From NCBI GenBank assembly GCA_902760755.1, contig CACWHK010000019.1, forward strand, positions 1 through 50,735: a stretch of DNA of 50,735 nt. Direction: 5' to 3'. The DNA is from an uncultured Lachnospiraceae bacterium (lineage in GTDB: Bacteria > Bacillota > Clostridia > Lachnospirales > Lachnospiraceae). A program made the position numbers and the translations under genes. The notes under the pieces were generated by a model. It searched no databases. It saw nothing but the letters and a program-made list of their open reading frames with translations, and was not told the DNA's origin. This document shows, piece by piece, positions 1-7,587 of this stretch; within the stretch, counting starts at the first letter, position 1; each line of letters starts with the position of its first letter.

Positions 1-483
1 AGGCTCGTCCATCAGGAATACCTTCGGCTCACGGACGATCGCACGACCCATGGCAACACGCTGTCTCTGACCACCGGACAGAGCCTTCGGCTTACGATCC
101 AGAAGGTGCTCGATCTCAAGGATCTTAGCTGCCTCATGTACGGACTTGTCGATCTTCTCCTTGGAAACCTTACGAAGCTTCAGACCGAATGCCATGTTAT
201 CATATACAGACATGTGCGGATACAGAGCGTAGTTCTGGAATACCATCGCGATATCTCTGTCCTTCGGCTCTACTGCGTTCACCAGCTTGTCGCCGATCCA
301 CAGCTCCCCGGAGCTGATGTCCTCAAGACCTGCGATCATACGCAGTGTTGTGGACTTACCACATCCGGAAGGTCCAACGAAGATGATGAACTCCTTGTCC
401 TGGATCTCCAGGTTGAAGTCCTTTACAGCGTTGAAGCCGTTCGGATAGATCTTGTAAATGTTTTTGAGTGATAAACTAGCCAT
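1..483 (-). CDS. ugpC: Sugar ABC transporter ATP-binding protein, UgpC/MsmK/MalK type (3' part cut by window edge)
   Basis: Only the first 161 codons are present; the gene runs off the left edge. Translation from the ATG at 483 gives a typical ABC ATPase: Walker [10 protein letters not shown] at residues 37-45, Q-loop glutamine at 83 ([11 protein letters not shown]), signature LSGGQ at 135-139 and the start of Walker B (VFLMDEP) at 155-161. The order and wording match ATPases that energise carbohydrate importers (MsmK, UgpC, MalK), which hydrolyse ATP at the inner face of the membrane. The regulatory C-terminal domain that would separate these subtypes lies outside the window. An AGGAGG site sits about 9 bases before the ATG. 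No permease genes are adjacent in the window, as often seen for shared MsmK-like ATPases. Confidence 0.95.
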   Translation of the reverse strand, partial: MASLSLKNIYKIYPNGFNAVKDFNLEIQDKEFIIFVGPSGCGKSTTLRMIAGLEDISSGELWIGDKLVNAVEPKDRDIAMVFQNYALYPHMSVYDNMAFGLKLRKVSKEKIDKSVHEAAKILEIEHLLDRKPKALSGGQRQRVAMGRAIVREPKVFLMDEP

Positions 484-585
484 CTCTTGCTTCCTCCTAA
501 TAAAAAAACTTTTAATAAAGTCTGTTTACATATTTTCACCGCTACCTATATTACCTTTTTTATGTCTATTAAACTATATGTGAAT

Positions 586-615
586 TGCATAAAGAACTTG
601 AAAATCTTTTGTCAA
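586..615 (-). promoter_or_regulatory. Weak candidate promoter for the ABC ATPase gene
   Basis: On the minus strand a perfect TTGACA (610-615) is followed after 17-18 bp by TTATGC/TATGCA (586-592), a poor -10. It lies about 100 bp before the start codon in an otherwise AT-rich gap. Only the -35 is convincing. Confidence 0.3.
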
Positions 616-662
616 AACTGCACACTGCACCTGAAAACACCATCACATTTGACAAAAAAGAG

Positions 663-688
663 CAGGCGCTCGAATTGAAAAGCGCCTG
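663..688 (-). terminator. Intrinsic terminator after the LytR_C gene
   Basis: An 8-bp GC-rich stem (CAGGCGCT at 663-670, AGCGCCTG at 681-688) with a 10-nt loop. Read on the minus strand it is followed by a short C and then a run of six T, so it would end transcription of the minus-strand gene that stops at 789. On the plus strand only four T follow. Confidence 0.75.
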
Positions 689-788
689 TCTTTTGTGAAC
701 TATTCATCAAATCTTCACAGGTTGAGAAAACCTACTGAAAAGCATATATAAATCTTGTACAATCTGCCGAGTTTACGGCTGTTTTCGC

Positions 789-1322
789 CTACGGTTTTGA
801 TAAAATGTCATCACTGGTACCGATGACGATCAGCACATCATGGGTGGAGATCACCACGTCGGTTTCCTCTTCCTTCAGCATCTCCGTTTCGATCGTTGCT
901 CCGGGGAAATAGTTGATCAGCTCCTGTCCCATATCCTTCGAATTGAAGTAGAACTTGGTGGTTGCGGAAACGCCCTTGTAGTTCCCGGCATCCACTGCCG
1001 TATACCCTGCTTCCTCCAGCTTCGACTTCCAGGCTCCTGCCAGACCTCCGGTCTCGGTTCCGTTCAGCACTGCGATCTTGATCCCGTAGTTAGCCTCCGG
1101 TGCCTCCGTGGTCGCTTCCGTCTTCTCCGCCGTAAGGAGCGGATCCTCCTGCACTTCCGTGGAAACGCCGGTGGACGCTTCCGTACTCTCGGTCTTCTTC
1201 CCGTGGATCACGGACCGTACCAGAGCGAAGATGAGACAAACGATCACGATCGCAAGGATCACTACAGCAGATCTGAGAAACATTGAAAAAAACAGCCCTG
1301 ATGCACTCTGCTTTTTTTTCAT
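789..1322 (-). CDS. Membrane-anchored protein with extracellular LytR_C domain
   Basis: A 177-residue protein. Residues 1-17 are short and basic, about 18-37 form one membrane helix, 42-78 a Ser/Thr/Glu-rich linker, and about 81-172 a domain starting IKIAVLNGTE that matches the LytR cell-envelope C-terminal domain (LytR_C). That domain is usually found at the end of LytR-CpsA-Psr wall-polymer ligases but also alone, as here; no catalytic LCP domain is present. It should face outward in the envelope; exact role unknown. The start at 1322 was chosen because GGAGGGG lies 7-8 bases upstream; the longer open frame reaching 1565 crosses the promoter and lacks a ribosome site. A promoter and a terminator frame it as a single-gene unit. 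Confidence 0.85.
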   Translation of the reverse strand: MKKKQSASGLFFSMFLRSAVVILAIVIVCLIFALVRSVIHGKKTESTEASTGVSTEVQEDPLLTAEKTEATTEAPEANYGIKIAVLNGTETGGLAGAWKSKLEEAGYTAVDAGNYKGVSATTKFYFNSKDMGQELINYFPGATIETEMLKEEETDVVISTHDVLIVIGTSDDILSKP

Positions 1323-1380
1323 CTGAACACCCCTCCAACGCGTGAAACTCTGCGTAATTTTTAACTTACACCCAACAAAC

Positions 1381-1409
1381 AGTATACCAAATCCGCCGGT
1401 TGTTTGCAA
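1381..1409 (-). promoter_or_regulatory. Sigma-A-type promoter of the LytR_C gene
   Basis: Minus strand: -35 TTGCAA (1404-1409), 17-bp spacer, -10 TATACT (1381-1386). It lies about 60 bp before the chosen start codon at 1322 and inside the longer open frame, supporting the shorter gene. Confidence 0.7.
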
Positions 1410-1515
1410 CGAACAAGTAGCATTCCCGTCAAAAAAAATTCGCCGCAACGAAGCGCTTCTCTCCCGCCCCGAAGTGTGATAAAATATAGGATAGAAACGG
1501 TACGAGGTGTAGCTT

Positions 1516-2250
1516 ATGAAAACTGCTTTGATCACCGGAGCATCCCGCGGCGTGGGACGGGCCACTGCCCTCCGACTCGCCGAAAGCGGACAGTATCCGC
1601 TGCTCTGCCTGACAGCCTATAAGAATACGGAGCTTCTGGAGGAGACCGCTGCCATGATCCGGGAGCGTTATCCCGAACAGTCGGTGCTTTGCTCCGTCGG
1701 GGATGTGGGAGACCTTTCCTACGTGGAGTCCCTGGCCAAAGCCCTGCATGAGGCCGGCGGAAATGTGGCGCTTCTCATCAACAATGCTGCCATCAGCCGG
1801 CACGGGCTTCTGATGGACCTAAGTCCCGGGGACTGGGACCGGATGATCCGGACCAACCTTACGTCCCTCTATAACACGTGCCATACATTTATGCATAATA
1901 TTATGTCAACCAATGGAAGGATCATCAACCTCTCTTCCGTCTGGGGTGCCGTAGGGGCTTCCTGCGAGGTTGCGTACTGCGCAGCCAAGGGCGGGGTGGA
2001 TGCCTTCACCCGGGCACTGGCGAAGGAGCTTGCTCCCTCCGGGGTGGCAGTGAACAGCCTGCAGCTTGGGGTCGTGGATACGGATATGAACCGGAATCTT
2101 TCGGAGGAGGACCGGGCCGCACTGGCGGAGGAGATCCCCGCCGGCCGGTTCGTAACCCCCGAGGAGGTTGCGGATGCCATCGTAAGACTCTCAGAGATGC
2201 CGCCCTACATGACCGGAGCCGTGATCCGGATGGACGGGGGATGGTACTGA
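1516..2250 (+). CDS. Short-chain dehydrogenase/reductase (FabG-like SDR)
   Basis: 244 residues, the usual size of classical SDR oxidoreductases. Visible motifs: cofactor loop TGASRGVG at 7-14, NNAA at 89-92, and the catalytic tetrad N114, S141, Y154, K158 (YCAAK). The C-terminus ends in the FabG-like pattern MTGAVIRMDGGWY. It should reduce or oxidise a carbonyl/hydroxyl substrate with NAD(P)H in the cytoplasm; the substrate cannot be read from sequence. The start has GAGGTG upstream. It is followed after 22 bases by the CARF-nuclease gene, so the two are probably co-transcribed. It diverges from the LytR_C gene. Confidence 0.92.
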   Translation: MKTALITGASRGVGRATALRLAESGQYPLLCLTAYKNTELLEETAAMIRERYPEQSVLCSVGDVGDLSYVESLAKALHEAGGNVALLINNAAISRHGLLMDLSPGDWDRMIRTNLTSLYNTCHTFMHNIMSTNGRIINLSSVWGAVGASCEVAYCAAKGGVDAFTRALAKELAPSGVAVNSLQLGVVDTDMNRNLSEEDRAALAEEIPAGRFVTPEEVADAIVRLSEMPPYMTGAVIRMDGGWY

Positions 2251-2272
2251 TTGCAAGAAGGAGTGTAACAGC

Positions 2273-3475
2273 ATGGGAGATGTATATGTAGAGTTTTTCT
2301 CAGAGGAAGCCCTGGAGAACATCATGGCTCTGCTGCAGTATAAGCCGGAGCGGATCATTTATCTCGGGCATAAGCACAATATGATCACGAAGAAGATGAA
2401 GAGCCTCCGGAAGTTCGCTTCCATCACCTCACCGGACACGATCCTGGAGTTTATCGAGGTGCCGCGCGACAGCCTGGAGCTCTGCATCCAGACCATCGAT
2501 GATATCTGCGAGGAGTATCCGGACGCGCGCTTCGAGCTGACCGGTGGCGGGGAGATGTTCCTGATCGCCTTCGGTTACGTCAGCGCCACCAGAGACCCGA
2601 AAACTCTGCGTATCGACCCCTACACCGGAACCGAGATGGACTTCTCCGAGGGTGCTGCTCCCGTTTCCGCAAAGACAAATGTACAGATCTCCGTGGCCGA
2701 GAACATCATCCTCCACGGTGGTGTCCTTCGGACCACCATGACCAACTGGCGGTTCACCGAGCAGTTCCGTGACGAGATCCGCACCATCTGGGGTGTGGCC
2801 CAAGAGCTTCGCCACAACTGGAACAAGCACTGCTCCGTGATTGAGGAGGTCGTAAAGAACTATCCCGCCGATGATAACGGCGTATACCGGCTGCCGAAGG
2901 CCGCTCTTCGGGACGCTGTCCAGATCCTGGAGCGTCTGAACGAGGTCAGCATGATGGACTTCTGCCGGTTTGAGCGGTCCCAGGTGGTCTTCCGCTTCCG
3001 CTCCAAGCAGATCCGCGAGGTAGTTACGAAGACCGGAAATATTCTGGAGCTTCATGTTTACGAGGTTGCAACGCGGAAGCCCACGGAATTCACGGATGCC
3101 GTGGTAGGTGCCGTGATCGACTGGGACGGAGAATCCGAACCCCTCCCTGACGAGCTAGAGGGACGGAACCGCAGCGAGACCATCAACGAGATCGACGTGA
3201 TCCTGATGCGCTCTGCTGTTCCTACATTTATCTCCTGCAAGAGCGGGCGTGCCGATTCCAAGGCCCTGCACGAGCTGGAGACCGTCACCAGCCGGTTCGG
3301 AGGGAAATACGCGAAGAAGGTGCTTGTCATGGCCTCGCCCTGCGACACCTCCACCAGCGGCTCCTCCTTCTTCAAGCAGCGCGCGAAGGATATGCACATC
3401 TGGGTGCTGGATGACATTTACTCCATGAGCGATGCGCAGCTCATCCGCAAACTACAACGCATTCAGGGAGCTTAA
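2273..3475 (+). CDS. CARF-PD-(D/E)XK nuclease-like protein (DUF1887/Card1-Can2 type), standalone
   Basis: 400 residues. The N-terminal half has a Rossmann-like pattern with IIYLGHKH at 28-35 and ELTGGGEMFLIAFGY at 88-102, matching the conserved TGG loop of CARF ligand-binding domains. The C-terminal half has the PD-(D/E)XK pattern seen in DUF1887/Card1: GNILELHVYE (255-264), INEIDVILM (304-312) and FISCKSG (319-325), with E259, D308 and K323 the likely catalytic residues. Card1 and Can2 are nucleases activated by cyclic oligoadenylate in type III CRISPR immunity. No cas gene or CRISPR array lies in the window, so the activating ligand is unknown. A GGAGTG site precedes the ATG by about 8 bases; a long hairpin follows the stop. 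Confidence 0.85.
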   Translation: MGDVYVEFFSEEALENIMALLQYKPERIIYLGHKHNMITKKMKSLRKFASITSPDTILEFIEVPRDSLELCIQTIDDICEEYPDARFELTGGGEMFLIAFGYVSATRDPKTLRIDPYTGTEMDFSEGAAPVSAKTNVQISVAENIILHGGVLRTTMTNWRFTEQFRDEIRTIWGVAQELRHNWNKHCSVIEEVVKNYPADDNGVYRLPKAALRDAVQILERLNEVSMMDFCRFERSQVVFRFRSKQIREVVTKTGNILELHVYEVATRKPTEFTDAVVGAVIDWDGESEPLPDELEGRNRSETINEIDVILMRSAVPTFISCKSGRADSKALHELETVTSRFGGKYAKKVLVMASPCDTSTSGSSFFKQRAKDMHIWVLDDIYSMSDAQLIRKLQRIQGA

Positions 3476-3490
3476 GCGGATGCATATAGC

Positions 3491-3542
3491 AAGGGAGAGC
3501 GTCTGTAGCCACATTTTCGTGGGGCTACAGACGCTCTCCCTT
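3491..3542. terminator. Long hairpin between convergent genes
   Basis: A 20-bp perfect inverted repeat (3491-3510 with 3523-3542) extends inward with one mismatch and two more pairs around a TTTTCG loop. It lies between the ends of the CARF-nuclease gene (+) and dnaB (-), so it probably ends transcription both ways, although no long T-run follows. Confidence 0.65.
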
Positions 3543-3558
3543 ACTATATAACACCCTC

Positions 3559-4905
3559 TTAATGCTGATAGTTTGCAAATCGGGTATACTTCCCCTGCCA
3601 TACGAGGTCCACCGGTCCCGTGGATCCGTTTCGCTGCTTCGCCACGATGATCTCCGCGATGCCCGGGCGCTCCGACTCGGGATTGTAGTAATCATCTCTG
3701 TAAATGAACATAACCACATCCGCATCCTGCTCGATGGCTCCGGACTCACGCAGGTCCGCCAGCACCGGCTTATGATCCGGACGGGAGTCCACCGCACGGT
3801 TCAGCTGTGACAGTGCGATCACCGGAACTCCGATCTCCCGGGCCAGACCCTTCAGGGCACGGGACACCTCGGAGATGAACTGCTGCCGCGACTCCACGGG
3901 GCGGGAGGCGTTCATCAGCTGCAGGTAGTCCACGATCACAAGTCCGATATTCTCCTTCTGCTTCAGCTTCCGGCATTTGGAGCGAAGCTCCGAGATCGTG
4001 ATGGAAGAATTGTCGTCGATAAAGAGCGGTGTCCGGGCCAGCTGCTCCGTGCTTTCGATGATGCTGTCCCAGTCACTGTCCGTCAGTTCTCCGGTACGTA
4101 AATGCTGGGCATCCACCAGAGCATCCATGGCGATGAGACGCGATACCAGCGACTCCTTGCTCATCTCCAGCGAGAAGATCACCGTCGGAACCTTCTCATC
4201 CTTCACCACATGCTTTGCGATGTTCAGCACCAGTGCCGTCTTACCCATGGCAGGACGTGCTGCCACAAGGATCAGCTCTCCTTTATGTAAACCAGTCAGC
4301 TTTCGGTCCAGATCCGTGAAGCCCGTGGGGAGGCCGTTGATCCTGCCGTCCTTCCGGGTCGCGTCCTCGATCTCACTGATCACTTCCGCAACGATATTCT
4401 GCATGGACTCGAAGTCCCGGCTTCCGTTCCGGTTCTGCACCAGCTGGAAGACGGATTCCTCTGCACGGTCCATGATGGATTCCGTACTGCCCTGCGCCTC
4501 ATAGCAATCCTTTGCAATATGATCCGCAGCCCGGATCATCTGCCGGAGGTAGGACTTATCCTTGACGATCTTGGCGTAGTCCATGGCGAAAACCGAGGTG
4601 GACTGGGCTGCCAGGATGTCACCCAGATAGGACATCTGGTAGAGGCTCTCCGGTGCGCCCATGGAACGAAGGCGCTCCCCGAGGATTACCTCATCCACGG
4701 ACTTTCCCTCATCATGGAGACTGCAGATCGCTTCAAACAGGATTCCGTACTCGGAGTTGTAAAAATCCTCCTTGATCAGGATTCCGCTGACATCGGAAAT
4801 GGCATCCGGATCCATCAGCATGGAAGCGATGACACTTCGCTCCGCCACATTGTCATGGGGCAGGATTCTTCGTATGCTGTTGTCCGTTTCGTTCAGTGTT
4901 GCCAT
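3559..4905 (-). CDS. dnaB: Replicative DNA helicase DnaB
   Basis: 448 residues, standard length. The N-terminal primase-interacting helical domain starts with the typical PHDNVAERSVIASML (about 16-30). The RecA-like motor holds Walker A AARPAMGKT (215-223), Walker B GLVIVDYLQ (321-329) and SQLNRAVDSRPDHKP with the downstream DLRESGAIEQDADV segment of the family. It unwinds the lagging-strand template at the replication fork as a hexamer. AAGGAAC stands before the ATG. It is the last gene of a minus-strand series valS-gdpP-rplI-dnaB; gdpP-rplI-dnaB is a well-known Firmicutes cluster. Confidence 0.97.
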   Translation of the reverse strand: MATLNETDNSIRRILPHDNVAERSVIASMLMDPDAISDVSGILIKEDFYNSEYGILFEAICSLHDEGKSVDEVILGERLRSMGAPESLYQMSYLGDILAAQSTSVFAMDYAKIVKDKSYLRQMIRAADHIAKDCYEAQGSTESIMDRAEESVFQLVQNRNGSRDFESMQNIVAEVISEIEDATRKDGRINGLPTGFTDLDRKLTGLHKGELILVAARPAMGKTALVLNIAKHVVKDEKVPTVIFSLEMSKESLVSRLIAMDALVDAQHLRTGELTDSDWDSIIESTEQLARTPLFIDDNSSITISELRSKCRKLKQKENIGLVIVDYLQLMNASRPVESRQQFISEVSRALKGLAREIGVPVIALSQLNRAVDSRPDHKPVLADLRESGAIEQDADVVMFIYRDDYYNPESERPGIAEIIVAKQRNGSTGPVDLVWQGKYTRFANYQH

Positions 4906-4927
4906 GTTCCGTTCCTTTGTGCTGATA

Positions 4928-4966
4928 GATTCTTCCGATGCTTCGCATCGTCAGAATGACATCGCT
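4928..4966. repeat. Degenerate REP-like intergenic element between rplI and dnaB
   Basis: The spacer contains GATTCTTCCGATGC followed by TTCGCATCGTCAGAATGAC, with an inner GATGC/GCATC palindrome. It resembles the widespread intergenic element whose core reads CTTCGCTTCGCTCAGAATGAC. A related copy lies on the other side of rplI (5467-5527). Confidence 0.45.
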
Positions 4967-4970
4967 TTTA

Positions 4971-5420
4971 TTACTTACCTTCCTTCACATTCACCAGCAG
5001 CTCTGCGGTTACCTCCGGATGCAGCTTTACCGCAACCCGGTAGCTTCCCAGACCCTTGATGGGCTCCTTCACCTGGATCTTCTTCTTATCGATATCCAGT
5101 CCCAGCTGCTTCTTTGCCAGCTCGGAGATTTCCTTGGAGGAGATAGAGCCGAAGGCTCTTCCGCCCTCACCCACCTTGATCTCTGCGGTGACAGAGGAGT
5201 CTGCCAGCTTGGCTGCCAGTGCCTTGGCATCTGCCAGATTCTCGGCAGCCACCTTGGCATCATTCTGATTCTTCAGCTTCAGATCGTTCAGGTTCTGGGG
5301 AGTTGCCTCCACACCCAGCTTCTTCGGAAGCACGAAGTTCCGTGCGTAGCCCGGGTTTACCTCTACGATTTCACCTTTTTTTCCCAGGGACTTAACGTCC
5401 TGAAGTAAAATTACCTTCAT
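4971..5420 (-). CDS. rplI: 50S ribosomal protein L9
   Basis: 149 residues, the usual length. It begins [21 protein letters not shown] and continues [14 protein letters not shown], the L9 signature, followed by the long connecting helix rich in Ala/Lys and a C-terminal domain ending [10 protein letters not shown]. It binds 23S rRNA at the base of the L1 stalk region. It sits between gdpP and dnaB, in the order typical for Firmicutes, with REP-like sequence on both sides. Confidence 0.98.
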   Translation of the reverse strand: MKVILLQDVKSLGKKGEIVEVNPGYARNFVLPKKLGVEATPQNLNDLKLKNQNDAKVAAENLADAKALAAKLADSSVTAEIKVGEGGRAFGSISSKEISELAKKQLGLDIDKKKIQVKEPIKGLGSYRVAVKLHPEVTAELLVNVKEGK

Positions 5421-5466
5421 GATTCTATGTTACCTTTCTGATTTCGATCTTTTACATACTTACCGA

Positions 5467-5527
5467 TGCTTTCGGGATCCTTTGGATCCTTCGTTTTGCT
5501 TCGCTCCACTCAGGATGACAGGGTCAT
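5467..5527. repeat. REP-like intergenic element between gdpP and rplI
   Basis: Contains GGATCCTTTGGATCC (palindromic), then TTGCTTCGCTCCACTCAGGATGACA, part of a family of intergenic repeats common in many bacterial genomes. It fills most of the 108-bp gap between gdpP and rplI and may fold in the transcript. Confidence 0.45.
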
Positions 5528-5528
5528 G

Positions 5529-7580
5529 TCAGATACTGCCCGAGGCTGTCATCTCCTTCAGCACCTGCTTTAAGCGGATGAAGAACTCATCCCTGGTGGT
5601 TCCCTTCAGCTGTGCTCCGGCCACGGTCGCATGTCCGCCGCCGTTGAACTGCTCAAGCACCACCTGTACATTTACGTCTCCGATGGACCGGGCGGATACG
5701 TACAGGGTACCGTCCGCTGCCTCCGTAACCACGAAGGAAGCCTTGATATCCTCTACATTCAGCAGCTCGTTGGCTGCCTTTGCCACCGGAACGGTGGGTG
5801 CATCCGTGCTGTCCGGATCCGGTTCCACGTAGGAAAGGGCATATACGCCCATGAAGATCTCCGCGTTGCTGATTCCCTGTGCCCGCTCCTTCATGGACAG
5901 CAGGCTGCTGCGGAACATCTTCCGGACACGTGTGATATCCGCACCGCTCTTTCGAAGATAGGATGCGGCCTCGAAGGTCCGGACACCGGTTTTGTTCAGG
6001 AAGTTATCGGTATCGATCAGGATGCCGGCATACATGGCATCCGCCTCCACCGGACGGATCTTCGGCTTTACGGAGATGTACTGGAACATTTCCGTGATCA
6101 TCTCGCAGGCAGAGGAAGCAAAGGGCTCGATATAAGAAAGCGTTGCATCCTCGATGGGTTCGTTGGACTGCCGGTGATGGTCGAATACCACCACGGAGGA
6201 AACCATGGAGATCAGCTCCTCGCAGGCGGTCATGCTGGGACGGTTTACGTCGCAGACCACCAGCATCGTATTGGCATCCACCATGCTGAGAGCCTGTGCC
6301 GAGGAAATGATCATCTCCCCGTACTGGTTACCCTGACGGAAGCTGTTCACCAGCGGGCCGATAGCGTCGGTATCGTCATTTAATACCACATACGCCTTCT
6401 TCCCCAGAGTGGTTACCAGCCGGTAGATCCCGACTGCAGAACCGAAGGCATCCGCATCCGGACGCTTATGCGCCATAATGAGCACCTTCTCTTTATTCTC
6501 CAGCAGCTCCTCGAAGGCCTGAGCCTTAACGCGGGCCTTTACCCGGGTGGTCTTCTCGGTACCGGTACTCTTACCGCCGAAATAGGTTACGGTATCCCCG
6601 TCCTTTACGGCTACCTGGTCACCGCCGCGGCCCAGGGCCAGACCGATGGCAACCTTTGCATTTTCAAATGCATCGATGAAGCTTCCTTCCGCCGTGCCGA
6701 TTCCCACAGACAGCGTCATGGGGATCTCATTTCCGACGTTCAGACTCTTCACATCATCCAACAGGGAGAACCTGTCACCCTGCAGGGTGTCCATATATTT
6801 CTGGCGGAAAACGAAGAGGTACTTGTCATTCTCCAGATGCTTCACGATGGCATCGATGTTGGAGAGGTACATGTTGATCTTCCGGTCCACCAGCGCCGTG
6901 AGGATGGAGTGCTTCACCTCCTCCAGCGAATTCATAACCTCGTCATAGTTGTCGATGTAGACAAGACCCGCGATCATCTTCTGATCATAGGTTTCCTGTT
7001 CCAGCCGGCGCTCGTTGGTCACATCGAAGAGGTAAAGGACGATGACGATATCATCCCCCCGCTTCTCCGGCCGGTCATCCTCGAAGGCCGAGGACAGGTC
7101 TACCCGACGGATGATGGCATTGTAGCAGTGATCCTGAAATGTCACGTCCATGCTGATCTCGCCCTCGATCTCATCCAGCACATCCGCTGTAAGATCGGGG
7201 ATGTAGTTCTCCACATTTCCGCGCAGGAACTTCTTCTCGCTGATGTCGATTGCCTTGTAGAACATGGCATTGGCCCAGAGGATCTTGCCGTCGGTATCCA
7301 GCAGCGCGTAGGGCACCGCCAGGCCGTGCAGCAGCTCCTTCTGCACCTTTCCCTGCTCCAGGGAGTAGTCCACGATGGTCGCGGACACGATGGGCATCAG
7401 CCGCACGTAGGCGAAAATGACCACAATGATATAGACCCCGAGCACTGCTGCCGCCACGATGGTCTCGCGGCTCTCCAGCCCGAAGAACATGATGCAGAAT
7501 CCGAGCAGGAGGATCGCCAGCAGGATCGGCACCAGGATCACATATTTCATTTTACTCCGCAGCCTTCTGCCACTCGTCAT
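5529..7580 (-). CDS. gdpP: Cyclic-di-AMP phosphodiesterase GdpP (DHH-DHHA1)
   Basis: 683 residues. Two membrane helices (about 12-33 and 41-64), a PAS-like region (about 85-195), a degenerate GGDEF-like domain (about 200-335), and a DHH/DHHA1 phosphodiesterase with HKRPDADA at 371-378, CDVNRP near 443-448, FDHHRQ at 466-471, a DTDN motif near 524 and a C-terminal GGGHATVAGA. This architecture defines GdpP/YybT, which hydrolyses c-di-AMP to pApA at the membrane and so affects osmotic and wall homeostasis. It begins 7 bases after the valS stop, so the two are co-transcribed. Met11, preceded by CGGAG, is an alternative start with the better ribosome site. Confidence 0.95.
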   Translation of the reverse strand: MTSGRRLRSKMKYVILVPILLAILLLGFCIMFFGLESRETIVAAAVLGVYIIVVIFAYVRLMPIVSATIVDYSLEQGKVQKELLHGLAVPYALLDTDGKILWANAMFYKAIDISEKKFLRGNVENYIPDLTADVLDEIEGEISMDVTFQDHCYNAIIRRVDLSSAFEDDRPEKRGDDIVIVLYLFDVTNERRLEQETYDQKMIAGLVYIDNYDEVMNSLEEVKHSILTALVDRKINMYLSNIDAIVKHLENDKYLFVFRQKYMDTLQGDRFSLLDDVKSLNVGNEIPMTLSVGIGTAEGSFIDAFENAKVAIGLALGRGGDQVAVKDGDTVTYFGGKSTGTEKTTRVKARVKAQAFEELLENKEKVLIMAHKRPDADAFGSAVGIYRLVTTLGKKAYVVLNDDTDAIGPLVNSFRQGNQYGEMIISSAQALSMVDANTMLVVCDVNRPSMTACEELISMVSSVVVFDHHRQSNEPIEDATLSYIEPFASSACEMITEMFQYISVKPKIRPVEADAMYAGILIDTDNFLNKTGVRTFEAASYLRKSGADITRVRKMFRSSLLSMKERAQGISNAEIFMGVYALSYVEPDPDSTDAPTVPVAKAANELLNVEDIKASFVVTEAADGTLYVSARSIGDVNVQVVLEQFNGGGHATVAGAQLKGTTRDEFFIRLKQVLKEMTASGSI

Positions 7581-7587
7581 ACGTTCA

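Noticed and set aside
487-678. Small plus-strand protein gene upstream of the ABC ATPase
   Set aside because: No ribosome site, low-complexity translation, and it covers the terminator and the region expected to hold the promoter.
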